Assembly (NCBI RefSeq): GCF_900188205.1
Contig: NZ_FZOH01000001.1
Span: 778,359 to 842,358, forward strand
Length of the DNA stretch: 64,000 nt
Origin: Geodermatophilus saharensis
GTDB lineage: Bacteria; Actinomycetota; Actinomycetes; Mycobacteriales; Geodermatophilaceae
Reading direction: 5' to 3'
The stretch's first letter is position 1. Each line of letters starts with the position of its first letter. Shown here piece after piece: positions 53,019 to 62,187 of this stretch. The position numbers were made by a program, and so were the translations under genes. The notes beneath the pieces were generated by a model that made no database searches, was not told the DNA's origin, and saw only the letters and a list, made by a program, of their open reading frames with translations.

Positions 53019-53819
53019 ATGGCAGGCCGTCTTCCCCCCGCCCACCGGGCCGCCGCCGCGCCGGCCGCCCGCACCCGCCCCTCCGCCCCGCCCGGGGAGG
53101 CCGGGACCGACGCCCCCGGCGACGCGCTGTGGGACATGGAGCGCTCGCTGCGCCGCCGCGGCTTCACCGCCGTCGCCGGTGCCGACGAGGCCGGGCGCGG
53201 AGCCTGCGCCGGCCCGCTGGTGGCGGCCGCCTGCGTGCTGCCCGCGGGCCGGCGCGGCCGCGTCCCGGGCCTGGCCGACTCCAAGCTGCTCACCGCCGCC
53301 GCCCGGGAGCGGGTCTACGACGAGGTCGTCGCCCGCGCGGTCTCCTGGTCGGTGGTCGTCATCCCGGTGACCGACCTCGACGCGCGCGGGATGCACGTGA
53401 CCAACCTCGAGGCCCTGCGCCGCGCGGTGAGCACGCTCGACCCCGCCGCCGACTACGTGCTGACCGACGGCTTCGCCGTGCCCGGCCTGGGGGTGCCGAC
53501 CCTCGCGGTGTGGAAGGGCGACCGGGTCGCAGCCTGCGTGGCCGCGGCGTCGGTGCTGGCCAAGGTGACCCGCGACCGGATCATGCTCGACCTGCACGAG
53601 CGCTTCCCGCAGTACGACTTCGCGGTGCACAAGGGCTACACGACCGAGGCCCACACCGCCGCGCTGGAGCGTCACGGGCCCTGTCCCGAGCACCGGTCGC
53701 GCTTCGTCAACGTCGTCCGCGCCCGCGACGCGCGCGCCGGCCGGGAGCTCCAGCTCACCGCCGCGGGCGGCATGGTCGATGATGGGGGCATGCGCACCGT
53801 CTCCGGAGAGCCGCGATGA
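53019..53819 (+). CDS. rnhB: Ribonuclease HII
   Basis: Removes RNA primers and single ribonucleotides from DNA. From the ATG at 53019 there are 266 residues. The first 40 are alanine/proline-rich and not part of the fold. The catalytic domain starts at MERSLRRRGFTAVAGADEAG and includes GADEAGRGACAGP (first aspartate and glutamate), ADSKLLTAAARERVY near 86, DYVLTDGFAVPG near 146 with a third aspartate, KVTRDRIMLDLHERFPQYDF near 184, and HKGYTTEAHTAAL near 205. It overlaps the DUF2469 gene by ATGA. Confidence 0.93.
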   Translation: MAGRLPPAHRAAAAPAARTRPSAPPGEAGTDAPGDALWDMERSLRRRGFTAVAGADEAGRGACAGPLVAAACVLPAGRRGRVPGLADSKLLTAAARERVYDEVVARAVSWSVVVIPVTDLDARGMHVTNLEALRRAVSTLDPAADYVLTDGFAVPGLGVPTLAVWKGDRVAACVAAASVLAKVTRDRIMLDLHERFPQYDFAVHKGYTTEAHTAALERHGPCPEHRSRFVNVVRARDARAGRELQLTAAGGMVDDGGMRTVSGEPR

Positions 53820-54136
53820 GCACCGAGGACCTGGAGAAGTACGAGACCGAGATGGAGCTGCAGCTCTATCGCGAGTACCGGGACATCGTCCGGCAGTTCA
53901 CCTACGTGGTGGAGACCGAGCGCCGCTTCTACCTGGCCAACTCCGTCGACCTGCAGGTCCGCGAGGCCGGCGGCGAGGTGTTCTTCGAGCTCAAGCTCTC
54001 CGACGCCTGGGTCTGGGACATGTACCGGCCGGCCCGCTTCGTGCGCAACGTGCGCGTGCTGACGTTCAAGGACGTCAACGTCGAGGAGCTCGACAAGCCC
54101 GACCTCGAGCTGCCCGACGGGCCCCGCATCACCTGA
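53816..54136 (+). CDS. DUF2469 family protein
   Basis: Conserved actinobacterial protein of 106 residues, function unknown. The family sequence is recognisable from EDLEKYETEMELQLYREYRD at the start through ETERRFYLANSVDLQVR and a C-terminal SDAWVWDMYRPARFVRNVRV. It is acidic and soluble, with no membrane segment. Its place between rnhB and yraN is conserved across actinomycetes, suggesting a nucleic-acid-related role, which is only an inference. Confidence 0.93.
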   Translation: MSTEDLEKYETEMELQLYREYRDIVRQFTYVVETERRFYLANSVDLQVREAGGEVFFELKLSDAWVWDMYRPARFVRNVRVLTFKDVNVEELDKPDLELPDGPRIT

Positions 54137-54267
54137 TCCGCTCTCCACGTCCCGGAGGCTGACCCGCCGGGACGACACGACCGCCCCGGCCGTCCACAGC
54201 CCGCACCGCCGTCCACAGACCCGGCCGGGAACGACCACCGGCGCCCGGCCGCGGTCACGGTCCGTGG

Positions 54268-54627
54268 GTGTCCACCACCACCTCCCTCGGCAGCCGCGGC
54301 GAGTCGATCGCCGCGGCCTACCTCACCGACGCCGGGCTGCGCGTCCTCGACCGCAACTGGCGCTGCCGCGACGGCGAGCTCGACATCGTCGCCCGCGAGG
54401 GCGCGGCGATCGTCTTCTGCGAGGTGAAGACCCGCCGCGCCACCGGCTTCGGCCACCCCGTCGAGGCCGTGCCGCCGGCTAAGCGGCGGCGGCTGCGCAC
54501 GCTGGCCCAGCGCTGGCTGGCCGCGCACGACGAGCACGCACCCGACCTGCGCTTCGACGTCGTCGGCGTGCTCGTCCCGCCGGCCGGGCCGGCCGTCGTC
54601 ACCCACCTGCGCGGGGCCTTCTCGTGA
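54268..54627 (+). CDS. YraN family (UPF0102) nuclease-like protein
   Basis: A 119-residue protein with a PD-(D/E)xK restriction-endonuclease-like core: LGSRGESIAAAYLTDAGL (residues about 6-23), NWRCRDGELDIVAREG near 30 with the metal-binding aspartate, and FCEVKTRRATGFG near 50 (the ExK motif). KRRRLRTLAQRWL follows. All catalytic residues of the fold are present, but the biological role of YraN proteins is not settled. It precedes yifB and dprA as in many bacteria, and overlaps yifB by GTGA. A 131-base gap precedes it. Confidence 0.92.
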   Translation: MSTTTSLGSRGESIAAAYLTDAGLRVLDRNWRCRDGELDIVAREGAAIVFCEVKTRRATGFGHPVEAVPPAKRRRLRTLAQRWLAAHDEHAPDLRFDVVGVLVPPAGPAVVTHLRGAFS

Positions 54628-56144
54628 CCCTCGCCCGCACCTGGTCCGTCGGCCTGGCCGGGGTCACCGGCGCGATGGTCGAGGTCGAGGTGGACATGTC
54701 CGCCGGGCTGCCCGGCGTCGTCCTGGTGGGCCTCCCCGACGCGGTGGTGCGCCAGTCGGTCGACCGCGTCCGCGCCGCCGTCGTCAACACCGGCGCCGCG
54801 TGGCCGATGCGCCGGATCACCATCGGGCTGTCGCCGGCCTCGATGCCCAAGCAGGGCAGCGGGTTCGACCTCGCGCTGGCCGCCGCGGTCCTGGCCGCCG
54901 CGGGCACGCTGCCGGCCGAGGCCGCCGACGGCCTGGTCCTGCTCGGCGAGCTGGGACTCGACGGGTCGGTGCGCCCGGTCCGCGGTGTGCTGCCGGCCGT
55001 GCTCGCCGCGGCACGGGCCGGGCACGCCACCGTCGCCGTCCCGGCCGGCAACGCCGACGAGGCGGCGCTGGTCGCCGGGGTCGACGTCCTCGCCGTCGCC
55101 ACGCTGGGCGACCTGGTGGACCACCTGTCGGGCCGCACCCGCCTGGCGCCGCACGTCCGGGGGCCGCTGCCGCCCCCGGCGCCCGCCCCCGACCTCGCTG
55201 ACGTGGTCGGGCAGGCCGCCGGGCGGCGCGCGGTCGAGGTGGCCGCCGCCGGCGGGCACCACCTGTACCTCACCGGCCCGCCCGGCGCGGGCAAGACGAT
55301 GCTCGCCGAGCGGCTGCCCGGCCTGCTGCCGGTGCTCGACGAGGAGGCCGCCCTCGAGGTCACCGCGATCCACTCCGTCGCCGGCACCCTCCCGCCCGGC
55401 GCACCGCTGGTGGGCCGGCCGCCGTTCGAGGCGCCGCACCACTCGGCCACCATGGCCGCGCTCGTCGGCGGCGGCTCGGGAGCGATCCGCCCCGGCGCGC
55501 TGTGCCGGGCTCACCGCGGGGTGCTCTTCCTCGACGAGGCGCCGGAGTTCCCGCGCGCGACGCTGGACACACTGCGCCAGCCGCTGGAGCGGGGGGCGGT
55601 GACGATCAGCCGGGCCGCCGGGTCGGCCACCTTCCCCTGCCGGGCGCAGCTGGTGCTGGCGGCCAACCCGTGCCCGTGCGCGAGCGCCGCCGGGGACGTC
55701 GCGTGCACCTGCAGCCCGCTGGAGCGGCGCCGGTACCGGTCGCGGCTGTCGGGTCCGCTGCTCGACCGCATCGACCTGCGGGTGGAGCTGCCGCCGGTCA
55801 CCCGGGCCGCCTGGCTGGCCGCCGACGTGACGCCGGAGCCCACGGCCACCGTGGCCGCGCGGGTCGCGGCCGCGCGGGAGGCCGCCGCGGCCCGGCTGCG
55901 GGGGACCGGGCTGTCGCTCAACAGCCAGGTGCCCGGCCGGCTGCTGCGGGAGCGCTGGCCGCTGCCACGGACCGCCCTGGCGTTGGCCGAGCGGGCGCTG
56001 GACCGCGGTCTGCTGTCGGTGCGGGGCCTGGACCGGGTGCTGCGGGTGGCGTGGACGCTCGCGGACCTGGCCGGACGGAGGGTGCCCGGCGGCGACGACG
56101 TCGCCGAGGCCCTGGGCATGCGGCTGCAGCGGGCCGCGGCGTGA
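54624..56144 (+). CDS. YifB/ComM-family magnesium-chelatase-like AAA ATPase
   Basis: A 506-residue ATPase of the ComM/YifB group; ComM of naturally transformable bacteria is a hexameric helicase that aids branch migration during recombination of incoming DNA. The N-terminal Lon-protease-like domain (residues 1-170, DMSAGLPGVVLVGLPDAVV) is followed by the AAA core with LTGPPGAGKTMLAERLP near 214, GVLFLDEAPEFPR near 302 and sensor residues, and the C-terminal Mg-chelatase domain with a cysteine-rich CPCASAAGDVACTCSP segment near 350. It sits between yraN and dprA, a combination associated with DNA uptake. Confidence 0.92.
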   Translation: MTLARTWSVGLAGVTGAMVEVEVDMSAGLPGVVLVGLPDAVVRQSVDRVRAAVVNTGAAWPMRRITIGLSPASMPKQGSGFDLALAAAVLAAAGTLPAEAADGLVLLGELGLDGSVRPVRGVLPAVLAAARAGHATVAVPAGNADEAALVAGVDVLAVATLGDLVDHLSGRTRLAPHVRGPLPPPAPAPDLADVVGQAAGRRAVEVAAAGGHHLYLTGPPGAGKTMLAERLPGLLPVLDEEAALEVTAIHSVAGTLPPGAPLVGRPPFEAPHHSATMAALVGGGSGAIRPGALCRAHRGVLFLDEAPEFPRATLDTLRQPLERGAVTISRAAGSATFPCRAQLVLAANPCPCASAAGDVACTCSPLERRRYRSRLSGPLLDRIDLRVELPPVTRAAWLAADVTPEPTATVAARVAAAREAAAARLRGTGLSLNSQVPGRLLRERWPLPRTALALAERALDRGLLSVRGLDRVLRVAWTLADLAGRRVPGGDDVAEALGMRLQRAAA

Positions 56145-57400
56145 GCGGGCTGGAGGACGACCTGACGGCGGCCGTCGAGGACCCGGCCTCGCCGGCCGGC
56201 GCCGCGGGGCTGCGGCGGGCGCGGGCGTGGCTGACCCGCGCGGCCGAGCCCGGCTCGGTGGAGCTGTGGCGGTTCGTCGAGGACACCGGCCCGGCCGGGG
56301 CGGTCACGGCGCTGCGGGCGGGTACCGCGCCGCCGTCGGTCCGCGCGCTGGTCGGCGCCCGGGCGGCGCAGGACGCCAGCCTCGCCGACCTGCGCCGCGC
56401 ACAGCGCTGCGGCGCGCGGCTGGTCGTCCCCGAGGACCACGAGTGGCCGGGCCCGGCGCTGCACCCGCTGACGCTGGCCGCGCACGCCGGCGGGCACGAC
56501 GGCGCCGACGGCCCGGGCGGCCGGCGCGACCGCACGACCGCGCTGGTGCCGCCGCTGGCGCTGTGGGTGCGCGGTGAGGCCCCGCTCGACGCCACGGTCG
56601 ACCGCTCGGTGGCGGTGGTGGGGTCCCGGGCGTCGACCGCCTACGGCGAGCACGTGGCCGCCGACCTCGGTGCCCAGCTGGGAGAGCGGGGGTGGACGGT
56701 GGTCTCCGGCGGGGCCCACGGCATCGACGTCGCCGCCCACCGCGGCGCGCTGGCCGCGGGTGCGCCCACCGTGGTGGTGCTCGCCTGCGGGGTCGACCGG
56801 GCCTATCCGGCCGCCCACTCGGCGGTGTTCGAGCGCGTCGTCGACGGCGGCGGCCTGCTGGTCAGCGAGTGGCCGCCGGGTGCCGCGCCGCACCGGCACC
56901 GCTTCCTGGTCCGCAACCGGATCATCGCCGGGCTGACCCGCGGCACCGTGGTGGTCGAGGCCGCGGCCCGCTCCGGTGCGCAGGCCACCGCGCGCCGCGC
57001 CCGCGCGCTGGGCAAGCAGGTGCTGGTCGTGCCCGGCCCGGTCACCTCGGCGATGTCGGTCGGCTGCCACGAGCTGCTGCGCGAGGAGGAGAGCGGCGCC
57101 CGGCTGGTGAGCAACGCCGCTCAGGTGATCGAGGCGGTCGGCAGCCTCGGGGAGGACCTCGCCGCCCCCGCCGAGCGGCCCACGTCGGCGCGCGACGGCC
57201 TGTCCGACCTCGCCCGCCGGGTGCTCGACGCCTGCCCGGTCCGCGTCGGGGTCAGCGCCGAGCGGCTGGCGGCGGTCGCCGGCTGCGACCCGCTGGAGGC
57301 CATGCGGGTGCTGCCGGGCCTGGAGGTCGCCGACCTCGTGCAGTGGACCGGCGGCGGCTGGCGGCTGGCCCCGGCGCCGCGGGAGCGGGGGCGCCGCTGA
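56141..57400 (+). CDS. dprA: DNA-processing protein DprA
   Basis: DprA binds incoming single-stranded DNA and loads RecA during transformation. The 419 residues include an N-terminal alpha-helical region, the Rossmann-like DNA_processg_A domain with VAVVGSRASTAYG near 156, VVSGGAHGIDVAAH near 185, VVVLACGVDRAYP near 208, NRIIAGLTRGTVVVEA near 260 and SGAQATARRA near 282, and a C-terminal winged-helix-like segment (SAERLAAVAGCDPLEAM). The proline-rich linker at 120-140 is longer than usual. Start GTG overlaps the yifB stop. Confidence 0.94.
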   Translation: MSGLEDDLTAAVEDPASPAGAAGLRRARAWLTRAAEPGSVELWRFVEDTGPAGAVTALRAGTAPPSVRALVGARAAQDASLADLRRAQRCGARLVVPEDHEWPGPALHPLTLAAHAGGHDGADGPGGRRDRTTALVPPLALWVRGEAPLDATVDRSVAVVGSRASTAYGEHVAADLGAQLGERGWTVVSGGAHGIDVAAHRGALAAGAPTVVVLACGVDRAYPAAHSAVFERVVDGGGLLVSEWPPGAAPHRHRFLVRNRIIAGLTRGTVVVEAAARSGAQATARRARALGKQVLVVPGPVTSAMSVGCHELLREEESGARLVSNAAQVIEAVGSLGEDLAAPAERPTSARDGLSDLARRVLDACPVRVGVSAERLAAVAGCDPLEAMRVLPGLEVADLVQWTGGGWRLAPAPRERGRR

Positions 57401-57484
57401 GGTCGGTGGGACAGCGGTTCCGTCGTGTGGGACCGACCGGCGCGGCGCCTTGACCGGGCGACGGTGCCGTCGGACGGTCGGACC

Positions 57485-58420
57485 GTGACCGCCCGCACCG
57501 CCGACGCCCGCGCCGCGCTGCCCCCGGCGCTCGCGGCGGCGCTCGAGGGCTACGAGGACTTCCTCACCGGCGAGCGGGACCTGTCCCCGCACACCGTGCG
57601 CGGGTACGTCACCGACGCCGTCTGGCTGCTCGACCACCTGGCCCGCCGGGGCGGCATCCGCGTCGACGAGCTCGACCTCGCCGCGCTGCGCAGCTGGCTG
57701 GCGCAGGGCCGGACGCGGGGCGCCGGTCGCGCCACCACCGCCCGCCGCGCGGCCGCCGCCCGCTCCCTCACCGCCTGGCTGCGCCGCTCGGGGCTCACCC
57801 CGGAGGACGTCGGCCAGCGGCTGGTCAGCCCGAAGGCCCACCGCACGCTGCCCGACGTGCTCGCCCCCGACCAGGCCCGCGCGGTCGTCGAGTCCACCGC
57901 CGGCGCCGAGGAGCCGGTGGGGCTGCGGGACGCCGTCGTGCTGGAGCTCCTCTACGCCAGCGGGATCCGGGTCAGCGAGCTCGTCGGTCTCGACGTCGAC
58001 GACGTCGACCGCGGCCGCCGGCTGCTGCGGGTCCTCGGCAAGGGCCGCAAGGAGCGCAGCGTCCCCTACGGCGCCCCCGCCGAGCGGGCGCTGGACGCCT
58101 GGCTGGTCCGCGGCCGCCCGGCGCTGGCCACCGCCGAGTCCGGCCCGGCGCTGCTGCTCGGACTGCGCGGGCGGCGGCTCGACCCCCGCGAGGCCCGCCG
58201 CACGGTGCACGCCGCGGTGGCCCGGGCGCCGGGTGCCCCCGACGTCGGACCGCACGGCCTGCGGCACTCCGCGGCCACCCACGTGCTCGAGGGCGGCGCC
58301 GACCTGCGCTCGGTCCAGGAGCTGCTGGGCCACGCTAGCCTCGCCACGACGCAGATCTACACGCACGTGACGGTCGAGCGGCTGCGCGCCGTGCACGCCC
58401 AGGCCCACCCGAGGGCCTGA
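57485..58420 (+). CDS. xerC: Tyrosine recombinase XerC
   Basis: Site-specific recombinase that resolves chromosome dimers at dif. From the GTG at 57485 there are 311 residues: SAM-like N-terminal DNA-binding domain ([20 protein letters not shown]) and catalytic domain with the arginine in [13 protein letters not shown] near 160, lysine in [12 protein letters not shown] near 180, HGLRHS near 258, [15 protein letters not shown] near 280 with the nucleophilic tyrosine. An in-frame GTG at 57425 would add 20 residues of non-family sequence. No dif-like site was recognised nearby. Its place between dprA and whiG/rpsB is standard. Confidence 0.93.
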   Translation: MTARTADARAALPPALAAALEGYEDFLTGERDLSPHTVRGYVTDAVWLLDHLARRGGIRVDELDLAALRSWLAQGRTRGAGRATTARRAAAARSLTAWLRRSGLTPEDVGQRLVSPKAHRTLPDVLAPDQARAVVESTAGAEEPVGLRDAVVLELLYASGIRVSELVGLDVDDVDRGRRLLRVLGKGRKERSVPYGAPAERALDAWLVRGRPALATAESGPALLLGLRGRRLDPREARRTVHAAVARAPGAPDVGPHGLRHSAATHVLEGGADLRSVQELLGHASLATTQIYTHVTVERLRAVHAQAHPRA

Positions 58421-58429
58421 CCGGGGCCC

Positions 58430-59311
58430 GTGCCCGACCCCACCCAGCCCACCGCCTCCCCGCAGCACCGCGGGGACCGAGCCCACCACGAAGCGGGGAG
58501 TGCCGACGTGCCCGAGGCGACCATCCACCGGATCGGCGGCGACCCCGACGAGGACGCCGACGCCGCACTCGCCGACCTGTGGGCGCAGTACGTCGCCGAC
58601 CGGTCACCGGCGCTGCGCGACCGGCTGATCCTGCACTACGCGCCGCTGGTGAAGTACGTCGCCGGCCGGGTCGGCAGCGGCCTGCCCGCGCACGTCGAGC
58701 ACGCCGACCTCGTCTCCTACGGCACCTTCGGCCTCATCGACGCGATCACCCGCTACCAGCCCTCGCGCGAGGTCAAGTTCGAGAGCTACGCGATGTCCCG
58801 CATCCGCGGCGCGATCATCGACGAGCTGCGCAGCACCGACTGGATCCCGCGGTCGGTGCGCATGCGGGCCCGGCAGTTCGAGCGGACCGTGGCCGCGCTG
58901 GAGAGCCGGCTGCAGCGCAGTCCCACCGACGAGGAGATCGCGGCGGAGATGGACATGGACGTCGAGGAGGTGCGCAAGTTCCTCGGCCAGCTGTCGCTGG
59001 TCAACGTCGTCGCCCTCGACGAGCTGCTCACCGACGACGACGGCGGCGCCCCGCGCCTGGTCGACACGCTGCAGGACGCCAACGCCCTCGACCCGCAGGC
59101 GGTCGCCGAGCACGGGGAGTCGCGCCAGCTGCTGGCCCGCGCCGTCGAGCAGCTGCCCGAGCGGGAGAAGGTCGTCGTCAGCCTCTACTACTTCGAGGGG
59201 CTGACGCTGGCCGACATCGGCCGCGTCCTCGGTGTCACCGAGAGCCGCATCTGCCAGCTGCACACCAAGGCCGTCCTGCACCTGCGCACCAAGCTCGCCG
59301 ACATCGCCTGA
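58430..59311 (+). CDS. whiG: RNA polymerase sigma factor WhiG/FliA type
   Basis: Sigma-28-family factor, 293 residues. After an N-terminal leader of about 40 residues, region 2 (LVKYVAGRVGSGLPAHVEHA, DLVSYGTFGLIDAITRYQPS), region 3 (RIRGAIIDELRSTDWIPRSV) and region 4 (QLPEREKVVVSLYYFEGLTL, LGVTESRICQLHTKAV) are complete. In Streptomyces WhiG triggers spore formation; in motile actinomycetes the same family drives flagellar genes. Which applies here cannot be told from the window, though Geodermatophilaceae have motile spore-like stages. Start GTG 9 bases after xerC. Confidence 0.93.
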   Translation: MPDPTQPTASPQHRGDRAHHEAGSADVPEATIHRIGGDPDEDADAALADLWAQYVADRSPALRDRLILHYAPLVKYVAGRVGSGLPAHVEHADLVSYGTFGLIDAITRYQPSREVKFESYAMSRIRGAIIDELRSTDWIPRSVRMRARQFERTVAALESRLQRSPTDEEIAAEMDMDVEEVRKFLGQLSLVNVVALDELLTDDDGGAPRLVDTLQDANALDPQAVAEHGESRQLLARAVEQLPEREKVVVSLYYFEGLTLADIGRVLGVTESRICQLHTKAVLHLRTKLADIA

Positions 59312-59353
59312 GGCCCCGGGCCGCCCCGCGCGCCGACCCGGCCGTCCGGGAGG

Positions 59354-59869
59354 TCACCCGAGCGGCAGCAGCCGCACCCGCGGCGGCTGCAGCAGGGCCA
59401 GGGGGTCGAGGTAGACCTCGCCGCGGCGCAGCCCCCAGTGCAGGCAGGCCGCGGCGGGACAGCCCTCGTGCCCGGCGGCGAGCGTGCCCAGCGGGTCCCC
59501 GCGCCGCACCTCCCGACCCGCGCCGACGAGGGGCGCGACCGGCTCGTAGGTGGTCCGCAGGCCGCCGGCGTGGTCGACGCTGACGACCGGCCGGCCGGCG
59601 ACCATCCCGGCGAAGACGACGACGCCGTCCCCGGCCGCGCGGACCACGTCCCCGGGCGCCCCGGCGAGGTCCGCGCCCCGGTGCCCGGGCCCGTACGGCG
59701 ACGGCGGGGGAGCGAAGGGCCGGGTCACCGCCGGCGGGTCACCGAGCGGGGAGACCCACGGCGGCGGTGCGACCGCGACGGCCGGGACGGCGGGATCGGC
59801 CGCGGCCCCGGCCGGGGCGAGGGCGGCCGCGCAGGCCACCAGGACGACGAGGAGCAGGCGGGCGCGCAC
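59354..59869 (-). CDS. M23-family (LytM) peptidase-like exported protein
   Basis: A 171-residue secreted protein. The signal peptide covers about residues 1-26 ([20 protein letters not shown]). The LytM domain shows [20 protein letters not shown] near 72, where HxxxD supplies two zinc ligands, and [15 protein letters not shown] near 103. The last motif reads [16 protein letters not shown]: a cysteine stands where the first histidine of the HxH motif is expected. Because that histidine is the catalytic base in LytM enzymes, the protein may be a non-catalytic murein binder or use an altered mechanism. It converges with whiG and diverges from rpsB. Confidence 0.85.
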   Translation of the reverse strand: MRARLLLVVLVACAAALAPAGAAADPAVPAVAVAPPPWVSPLGDPPAVTRPFAPPPSPYGPGHRGADLAGAPGDVVRAAGDGVVVFAGMVAGRPVVSVDHAGGLRTTYEPVAPLVGAGREVRRGDPLGTLAAGHEGCPAAACLHWGLRRGEVYLDPLALLQPPRVRLLPLG

Positions 59870-59965
59870 CCGCAGCAGCCTCGCGGCCCGGCGGCCGGGA
59901 GGAGGGCGGTCGCCCGGACCTGTGGACGGCGCCGCCCTCGGGGGAGGAGCCCGCCCGCCACGGCG

Positions 59966-59999
59966 TATGCTCGTCGGCGCGACCCGTGTGCACGGGTCG
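59966..59999 (+). promoter_or_regulatory. Candidate rpsB -10 hexamer followed by an inverted repeat
   Basis: TATGCT (59966-59971) is the best -10 in the 301-base gap before rpsB. Directly downstream, arms CGACCCGTG and CACGGGTCG face each other with only 2 bases between (59980-59999), at or near the expected transcription start. The tight centre fits a protein-binding operator better than an RNA hairpin. A leader of about 190 bases follows. Confidence 0.35.
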
Positions 60000-60170
60000 A
60001 CTCCGCGCGTCCTCCTCCCGCCCGCACCGGCGGGGCAGCCCCACCTCGGTCCCGGTCCCGCACCGGGTCGGTGGCGCCGCGGGACGCCAGGGCGGGCCGT
60101 CACCCGGCGCCCGCGTCAACCGAGGAGCGTGGCCGCCCGGCGGCCGCGCGCAGACAGGAAGGCTGCGGCC

Positions 60171-61109
60171 ATGGCAGTCGTCAGCATGAAGCAGCTGCTC
60201 GACAGCGGCGTCCACTTCGGGCACCAGACCCGTCGCTGGAACCCGAAGATGAAGCGGTTCATCTTCACCGAGCGCAACGGCATCTACATCATCGACCTGC
60301 AGCAGACGCTCGGGTACATCGACTCGGCCTACGAGTTCGTCAAGCAGACGGTCTCCCACGGCGGGACGATCCTGTTCGTCGGCACCAAGCGCCAGGCGCA
60401 GGAGGTCGTCGCCGAGCAGGCGCAGCGCGTCGGCATGCCCTACGTCAACCAGCGCTGGCTGGGCGGCATGCTCACCAACTTCCAGACCGTGCACAAGCGG
60501 CTCCAGCGGCTCAAGGAGCTCGAGGACATGGAGCAGACCGGCGTGCTGGTCAGCCTGTCCAAGAAGGAGCAGCTCGGCCTGACCCGCGAGAAGGCCAAGC
60601 TCGAGCGCAGCCTCGGCGGCATCCGCGACATGCAGAAGGTGCCCAGCGCCATCTGGATCGTCGACACCAAGAAGGAGCACATCGCCGTCGGCGAGGCCCG
60701 CAAGCTCAACATCCCGGTCGTCGCGATCCTCGACACCAACTGCGACCCCGACGAGGTCGACTACAAGATCCCGGGCAACGACGACGCGATCCGCAGCATC
60801 ACCGTGCTGACCCGCGTGGTCGCCGACGCCGTCGCCGAGGGCCTCATGGCCCGCTCGGCCGCGCAGGCCAACGCCGGGCGCGAGGACGGCGGCGAGCCGG
60901 CCATCGGCGGCGGCGAGCCGCTGGCGGACTGGGAGCGCGAGCTGCTGACCGGCCAGGCCGACGCCACCGCCGCGGACGCGCAGGCCACCCCGCTGCCCGA
61001 GACCCCGGTCGCCCCGCCCGCCGTGACCGCCGAGGAGGTCGCCCCGGTCGAGGGCGTGCCCGCCACCGGCGACACCGCCACCGGCACCCAGGGCGCCCAG
61101 AACGGCTGA
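60171..61109 (+). CDS. rpsB: 30S ribosomal protein S2
   Basis: Small-subunit protein, 312 residues. The S2 core occupies residues 1-230: [54 protein letters not shown] near 102, and the second signature near 197 in [20 protein letters not shown]. The C-terminal 75 residues are acidic, alanine/proline/threonine-rich and probably disordered, an actinobacterial trait. ATG at 60171 with GGAAGG upstream. It is followed by a hairpin and tsf. Confidence 0.96.
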   Translation: MAVVSMKQLLDSGVHFGHQTRRWNPKMKRFIFTERNGIYIIDLQQTLGYIDSAYEFVKQTVSHGGTILFVGTKRQAQEVVAEQAQRVGMPYVNQRWLGGMLTNFQTVHKRLQRLKELEDMEQTGVLVSLSKKEQLGLTREKAKLERSLGGIRDMQKVPSAIWIVDTKKEHIAVGEARKLNIPVVAILDTNCDPDEVDYKIPGNDDAIRSITVLTRVVADAVAEGLMARSAAQANAGREDGGEPAIGGGEPLADWERELLTGQADATAADAQATPLPETPVAPPAVTAEEVAPVEGVPATGDTATGTQGAQNG

Positions 61110-61114
61110 GCCGC

Positions 61115-61157
61115 CGGCGCCGCCGCCCCGCGCACCTGCGCCCGGGCGGCGGCGCCG
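61115..61157 (+). terminator. Hairpin between rpsB and tsf
   Basis: CGGCGCCGCCGCC (61115-61127) and its complement (61145-61157) form a perfect 13-bp stem with a 17-base loop. It may attenuate rather than stop transcription into tsf, which lies 46 bases further. Confidence 0.55.
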
Positions 61158-61203
61158 CGGCACGTCCGCACCCACCCCGCTCTCCACCTGAGAAGGAAGT
61201 GAC

Positions 61204-62019
61204 ATGCCTGCCTTCACCGCCGCCGACGTCAAGCGGCTCCGCGACGCCACCGGCGCCGGCATGATGGACGCCAAGAAGGCCCTGACCGAGGCCGACGGCG
61301 AGTACGACAAGGCCATCGAGCTGCTGCGCATCAAGGGCGCCAAGGACGTCGGCAAGCGCCTCGAGCGCTCCACGACCAATGGCATCGTCGTCAGCAAGCA
61401 CGGCGCGCTGCTCGAGCTCGACTGCGAGACCGACTTCGTCGCCAAGAACGCCGACTTCGTCGCGCTCGCCGAGCGGCTGATCGAGATCGTGCTCGAGAAG
61501 TCGCCGACGACCCTCGACGAGCTGCTGGCCACCGAGGTCGAGGGGCAGACCGTCGCCCAGCTCATCGAGGGCGAGTCCGCCCGCATCGGCGAGAAGCTCG
61601 TCCTCTCCCGCTTCGCCACCTTCGAGGGCCCGACCGCGGTGTACCTGCACAAGCGGGCCACCGACCTGCCCCCGGCCATCGGCGTCGCGGTGCAGTACCA
61701 GGGCGGCGACGAGGAGGCCGCGCGGTCGCTGGCGATGCACATCGCCGCCGCCCGCCCGCGCTTCCTCAGCCGCGAGGAGGTCCCGGCCGAGGCGGTCGAG
61801 ACCGAGCGCCGCGTGGCCGAGCAGACCGCCAAGGAGGAGGGCAAGCCCGAGCAGGCGATCACCAAGATCGTCGAGGGTCGGGTCAACGCCTACTACAAGG
61901 ACTTCGTCCTGCTCGAGCAGCCGTCGATCACCGAGCCCAAGCGCACGGTGAGGCAGATCCTCGACGACGCCGGCCTGACCGTGCAGCGGTTCGCCCGCTT
62001 CGAGGTCGGCCAGGCCTGA
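61204..62019 (+). CDS. tsf: Elongation factor Ts
   Basis: Nucleotide-exchange factor for EF-Tu, 271 residues. The N-terminal UBA-like domain ([20 protein letters not shown]) and the signature TDFVAKN near residue 77 in [17 protein letters not shown] are intact, as is the dimerisation region with [16 protein letters not shown] near 200 and the terminal [24 protein letters not shown] at 61204 with GAGAAGGAAG upstream. Copy E of the dispersed hairpin begins 6 bases after the stop. Confidence 0.96.
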   Translation: MPAFTAADVKRLRDATGAGMMDAKKALTEADGEYDKAIELLRIKGAKDVGKRLERSTTNGIVVSKHGALLELDCETDFVAKNADFVALAERLIEIVLEKSPTTLDELLATEVEGQTVAQLIEGESARIGEKLVLSRFATFEGPTAVYLHKRATDLPPAIGVAVQYQGGDEEAARSLAMHIAAARPRFLSREEVPAEAVETERRVAEQTAKEEGKPEQAITKIVEGRVNAYYKDFVLLEQPSITEPKRTVRQILDDAGLTVQRFARFEVGQA

Positions 62020-62024
62020 CCGAG

Positions 62025-62090
62025 GGCCCCTCGCCCCCCACCGCTCGCACGCTCGCGTCGGGGCCCTGCGAGGGGCCGTTCCAGCACCGC
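62025..62090 (+). repeat. Dispersed 3' hairpin element, copy E
   Basis: Outer arms GGCCCCTCGC (62025-62034) and GCGAGGGGCC (62068-62077) pair perfectly but differ in sequence from all other copies. The inner part CCACCGC-TCGCACGCTC-GCGTCGG is nearly that of copies B and D. The tag GTTCCAGCACCGCACC follows. Confidence 0.75.
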
Positions 62091-62187
62091 ACCACCGGCC
62101 TCGTCCCTCTCCTGGGACGGGGCCGGTGGCGCGTCCGGGCCCGGCTGGCAGGATCACCCGGAACGACGTCGAGCGAGGGATGAGCCG

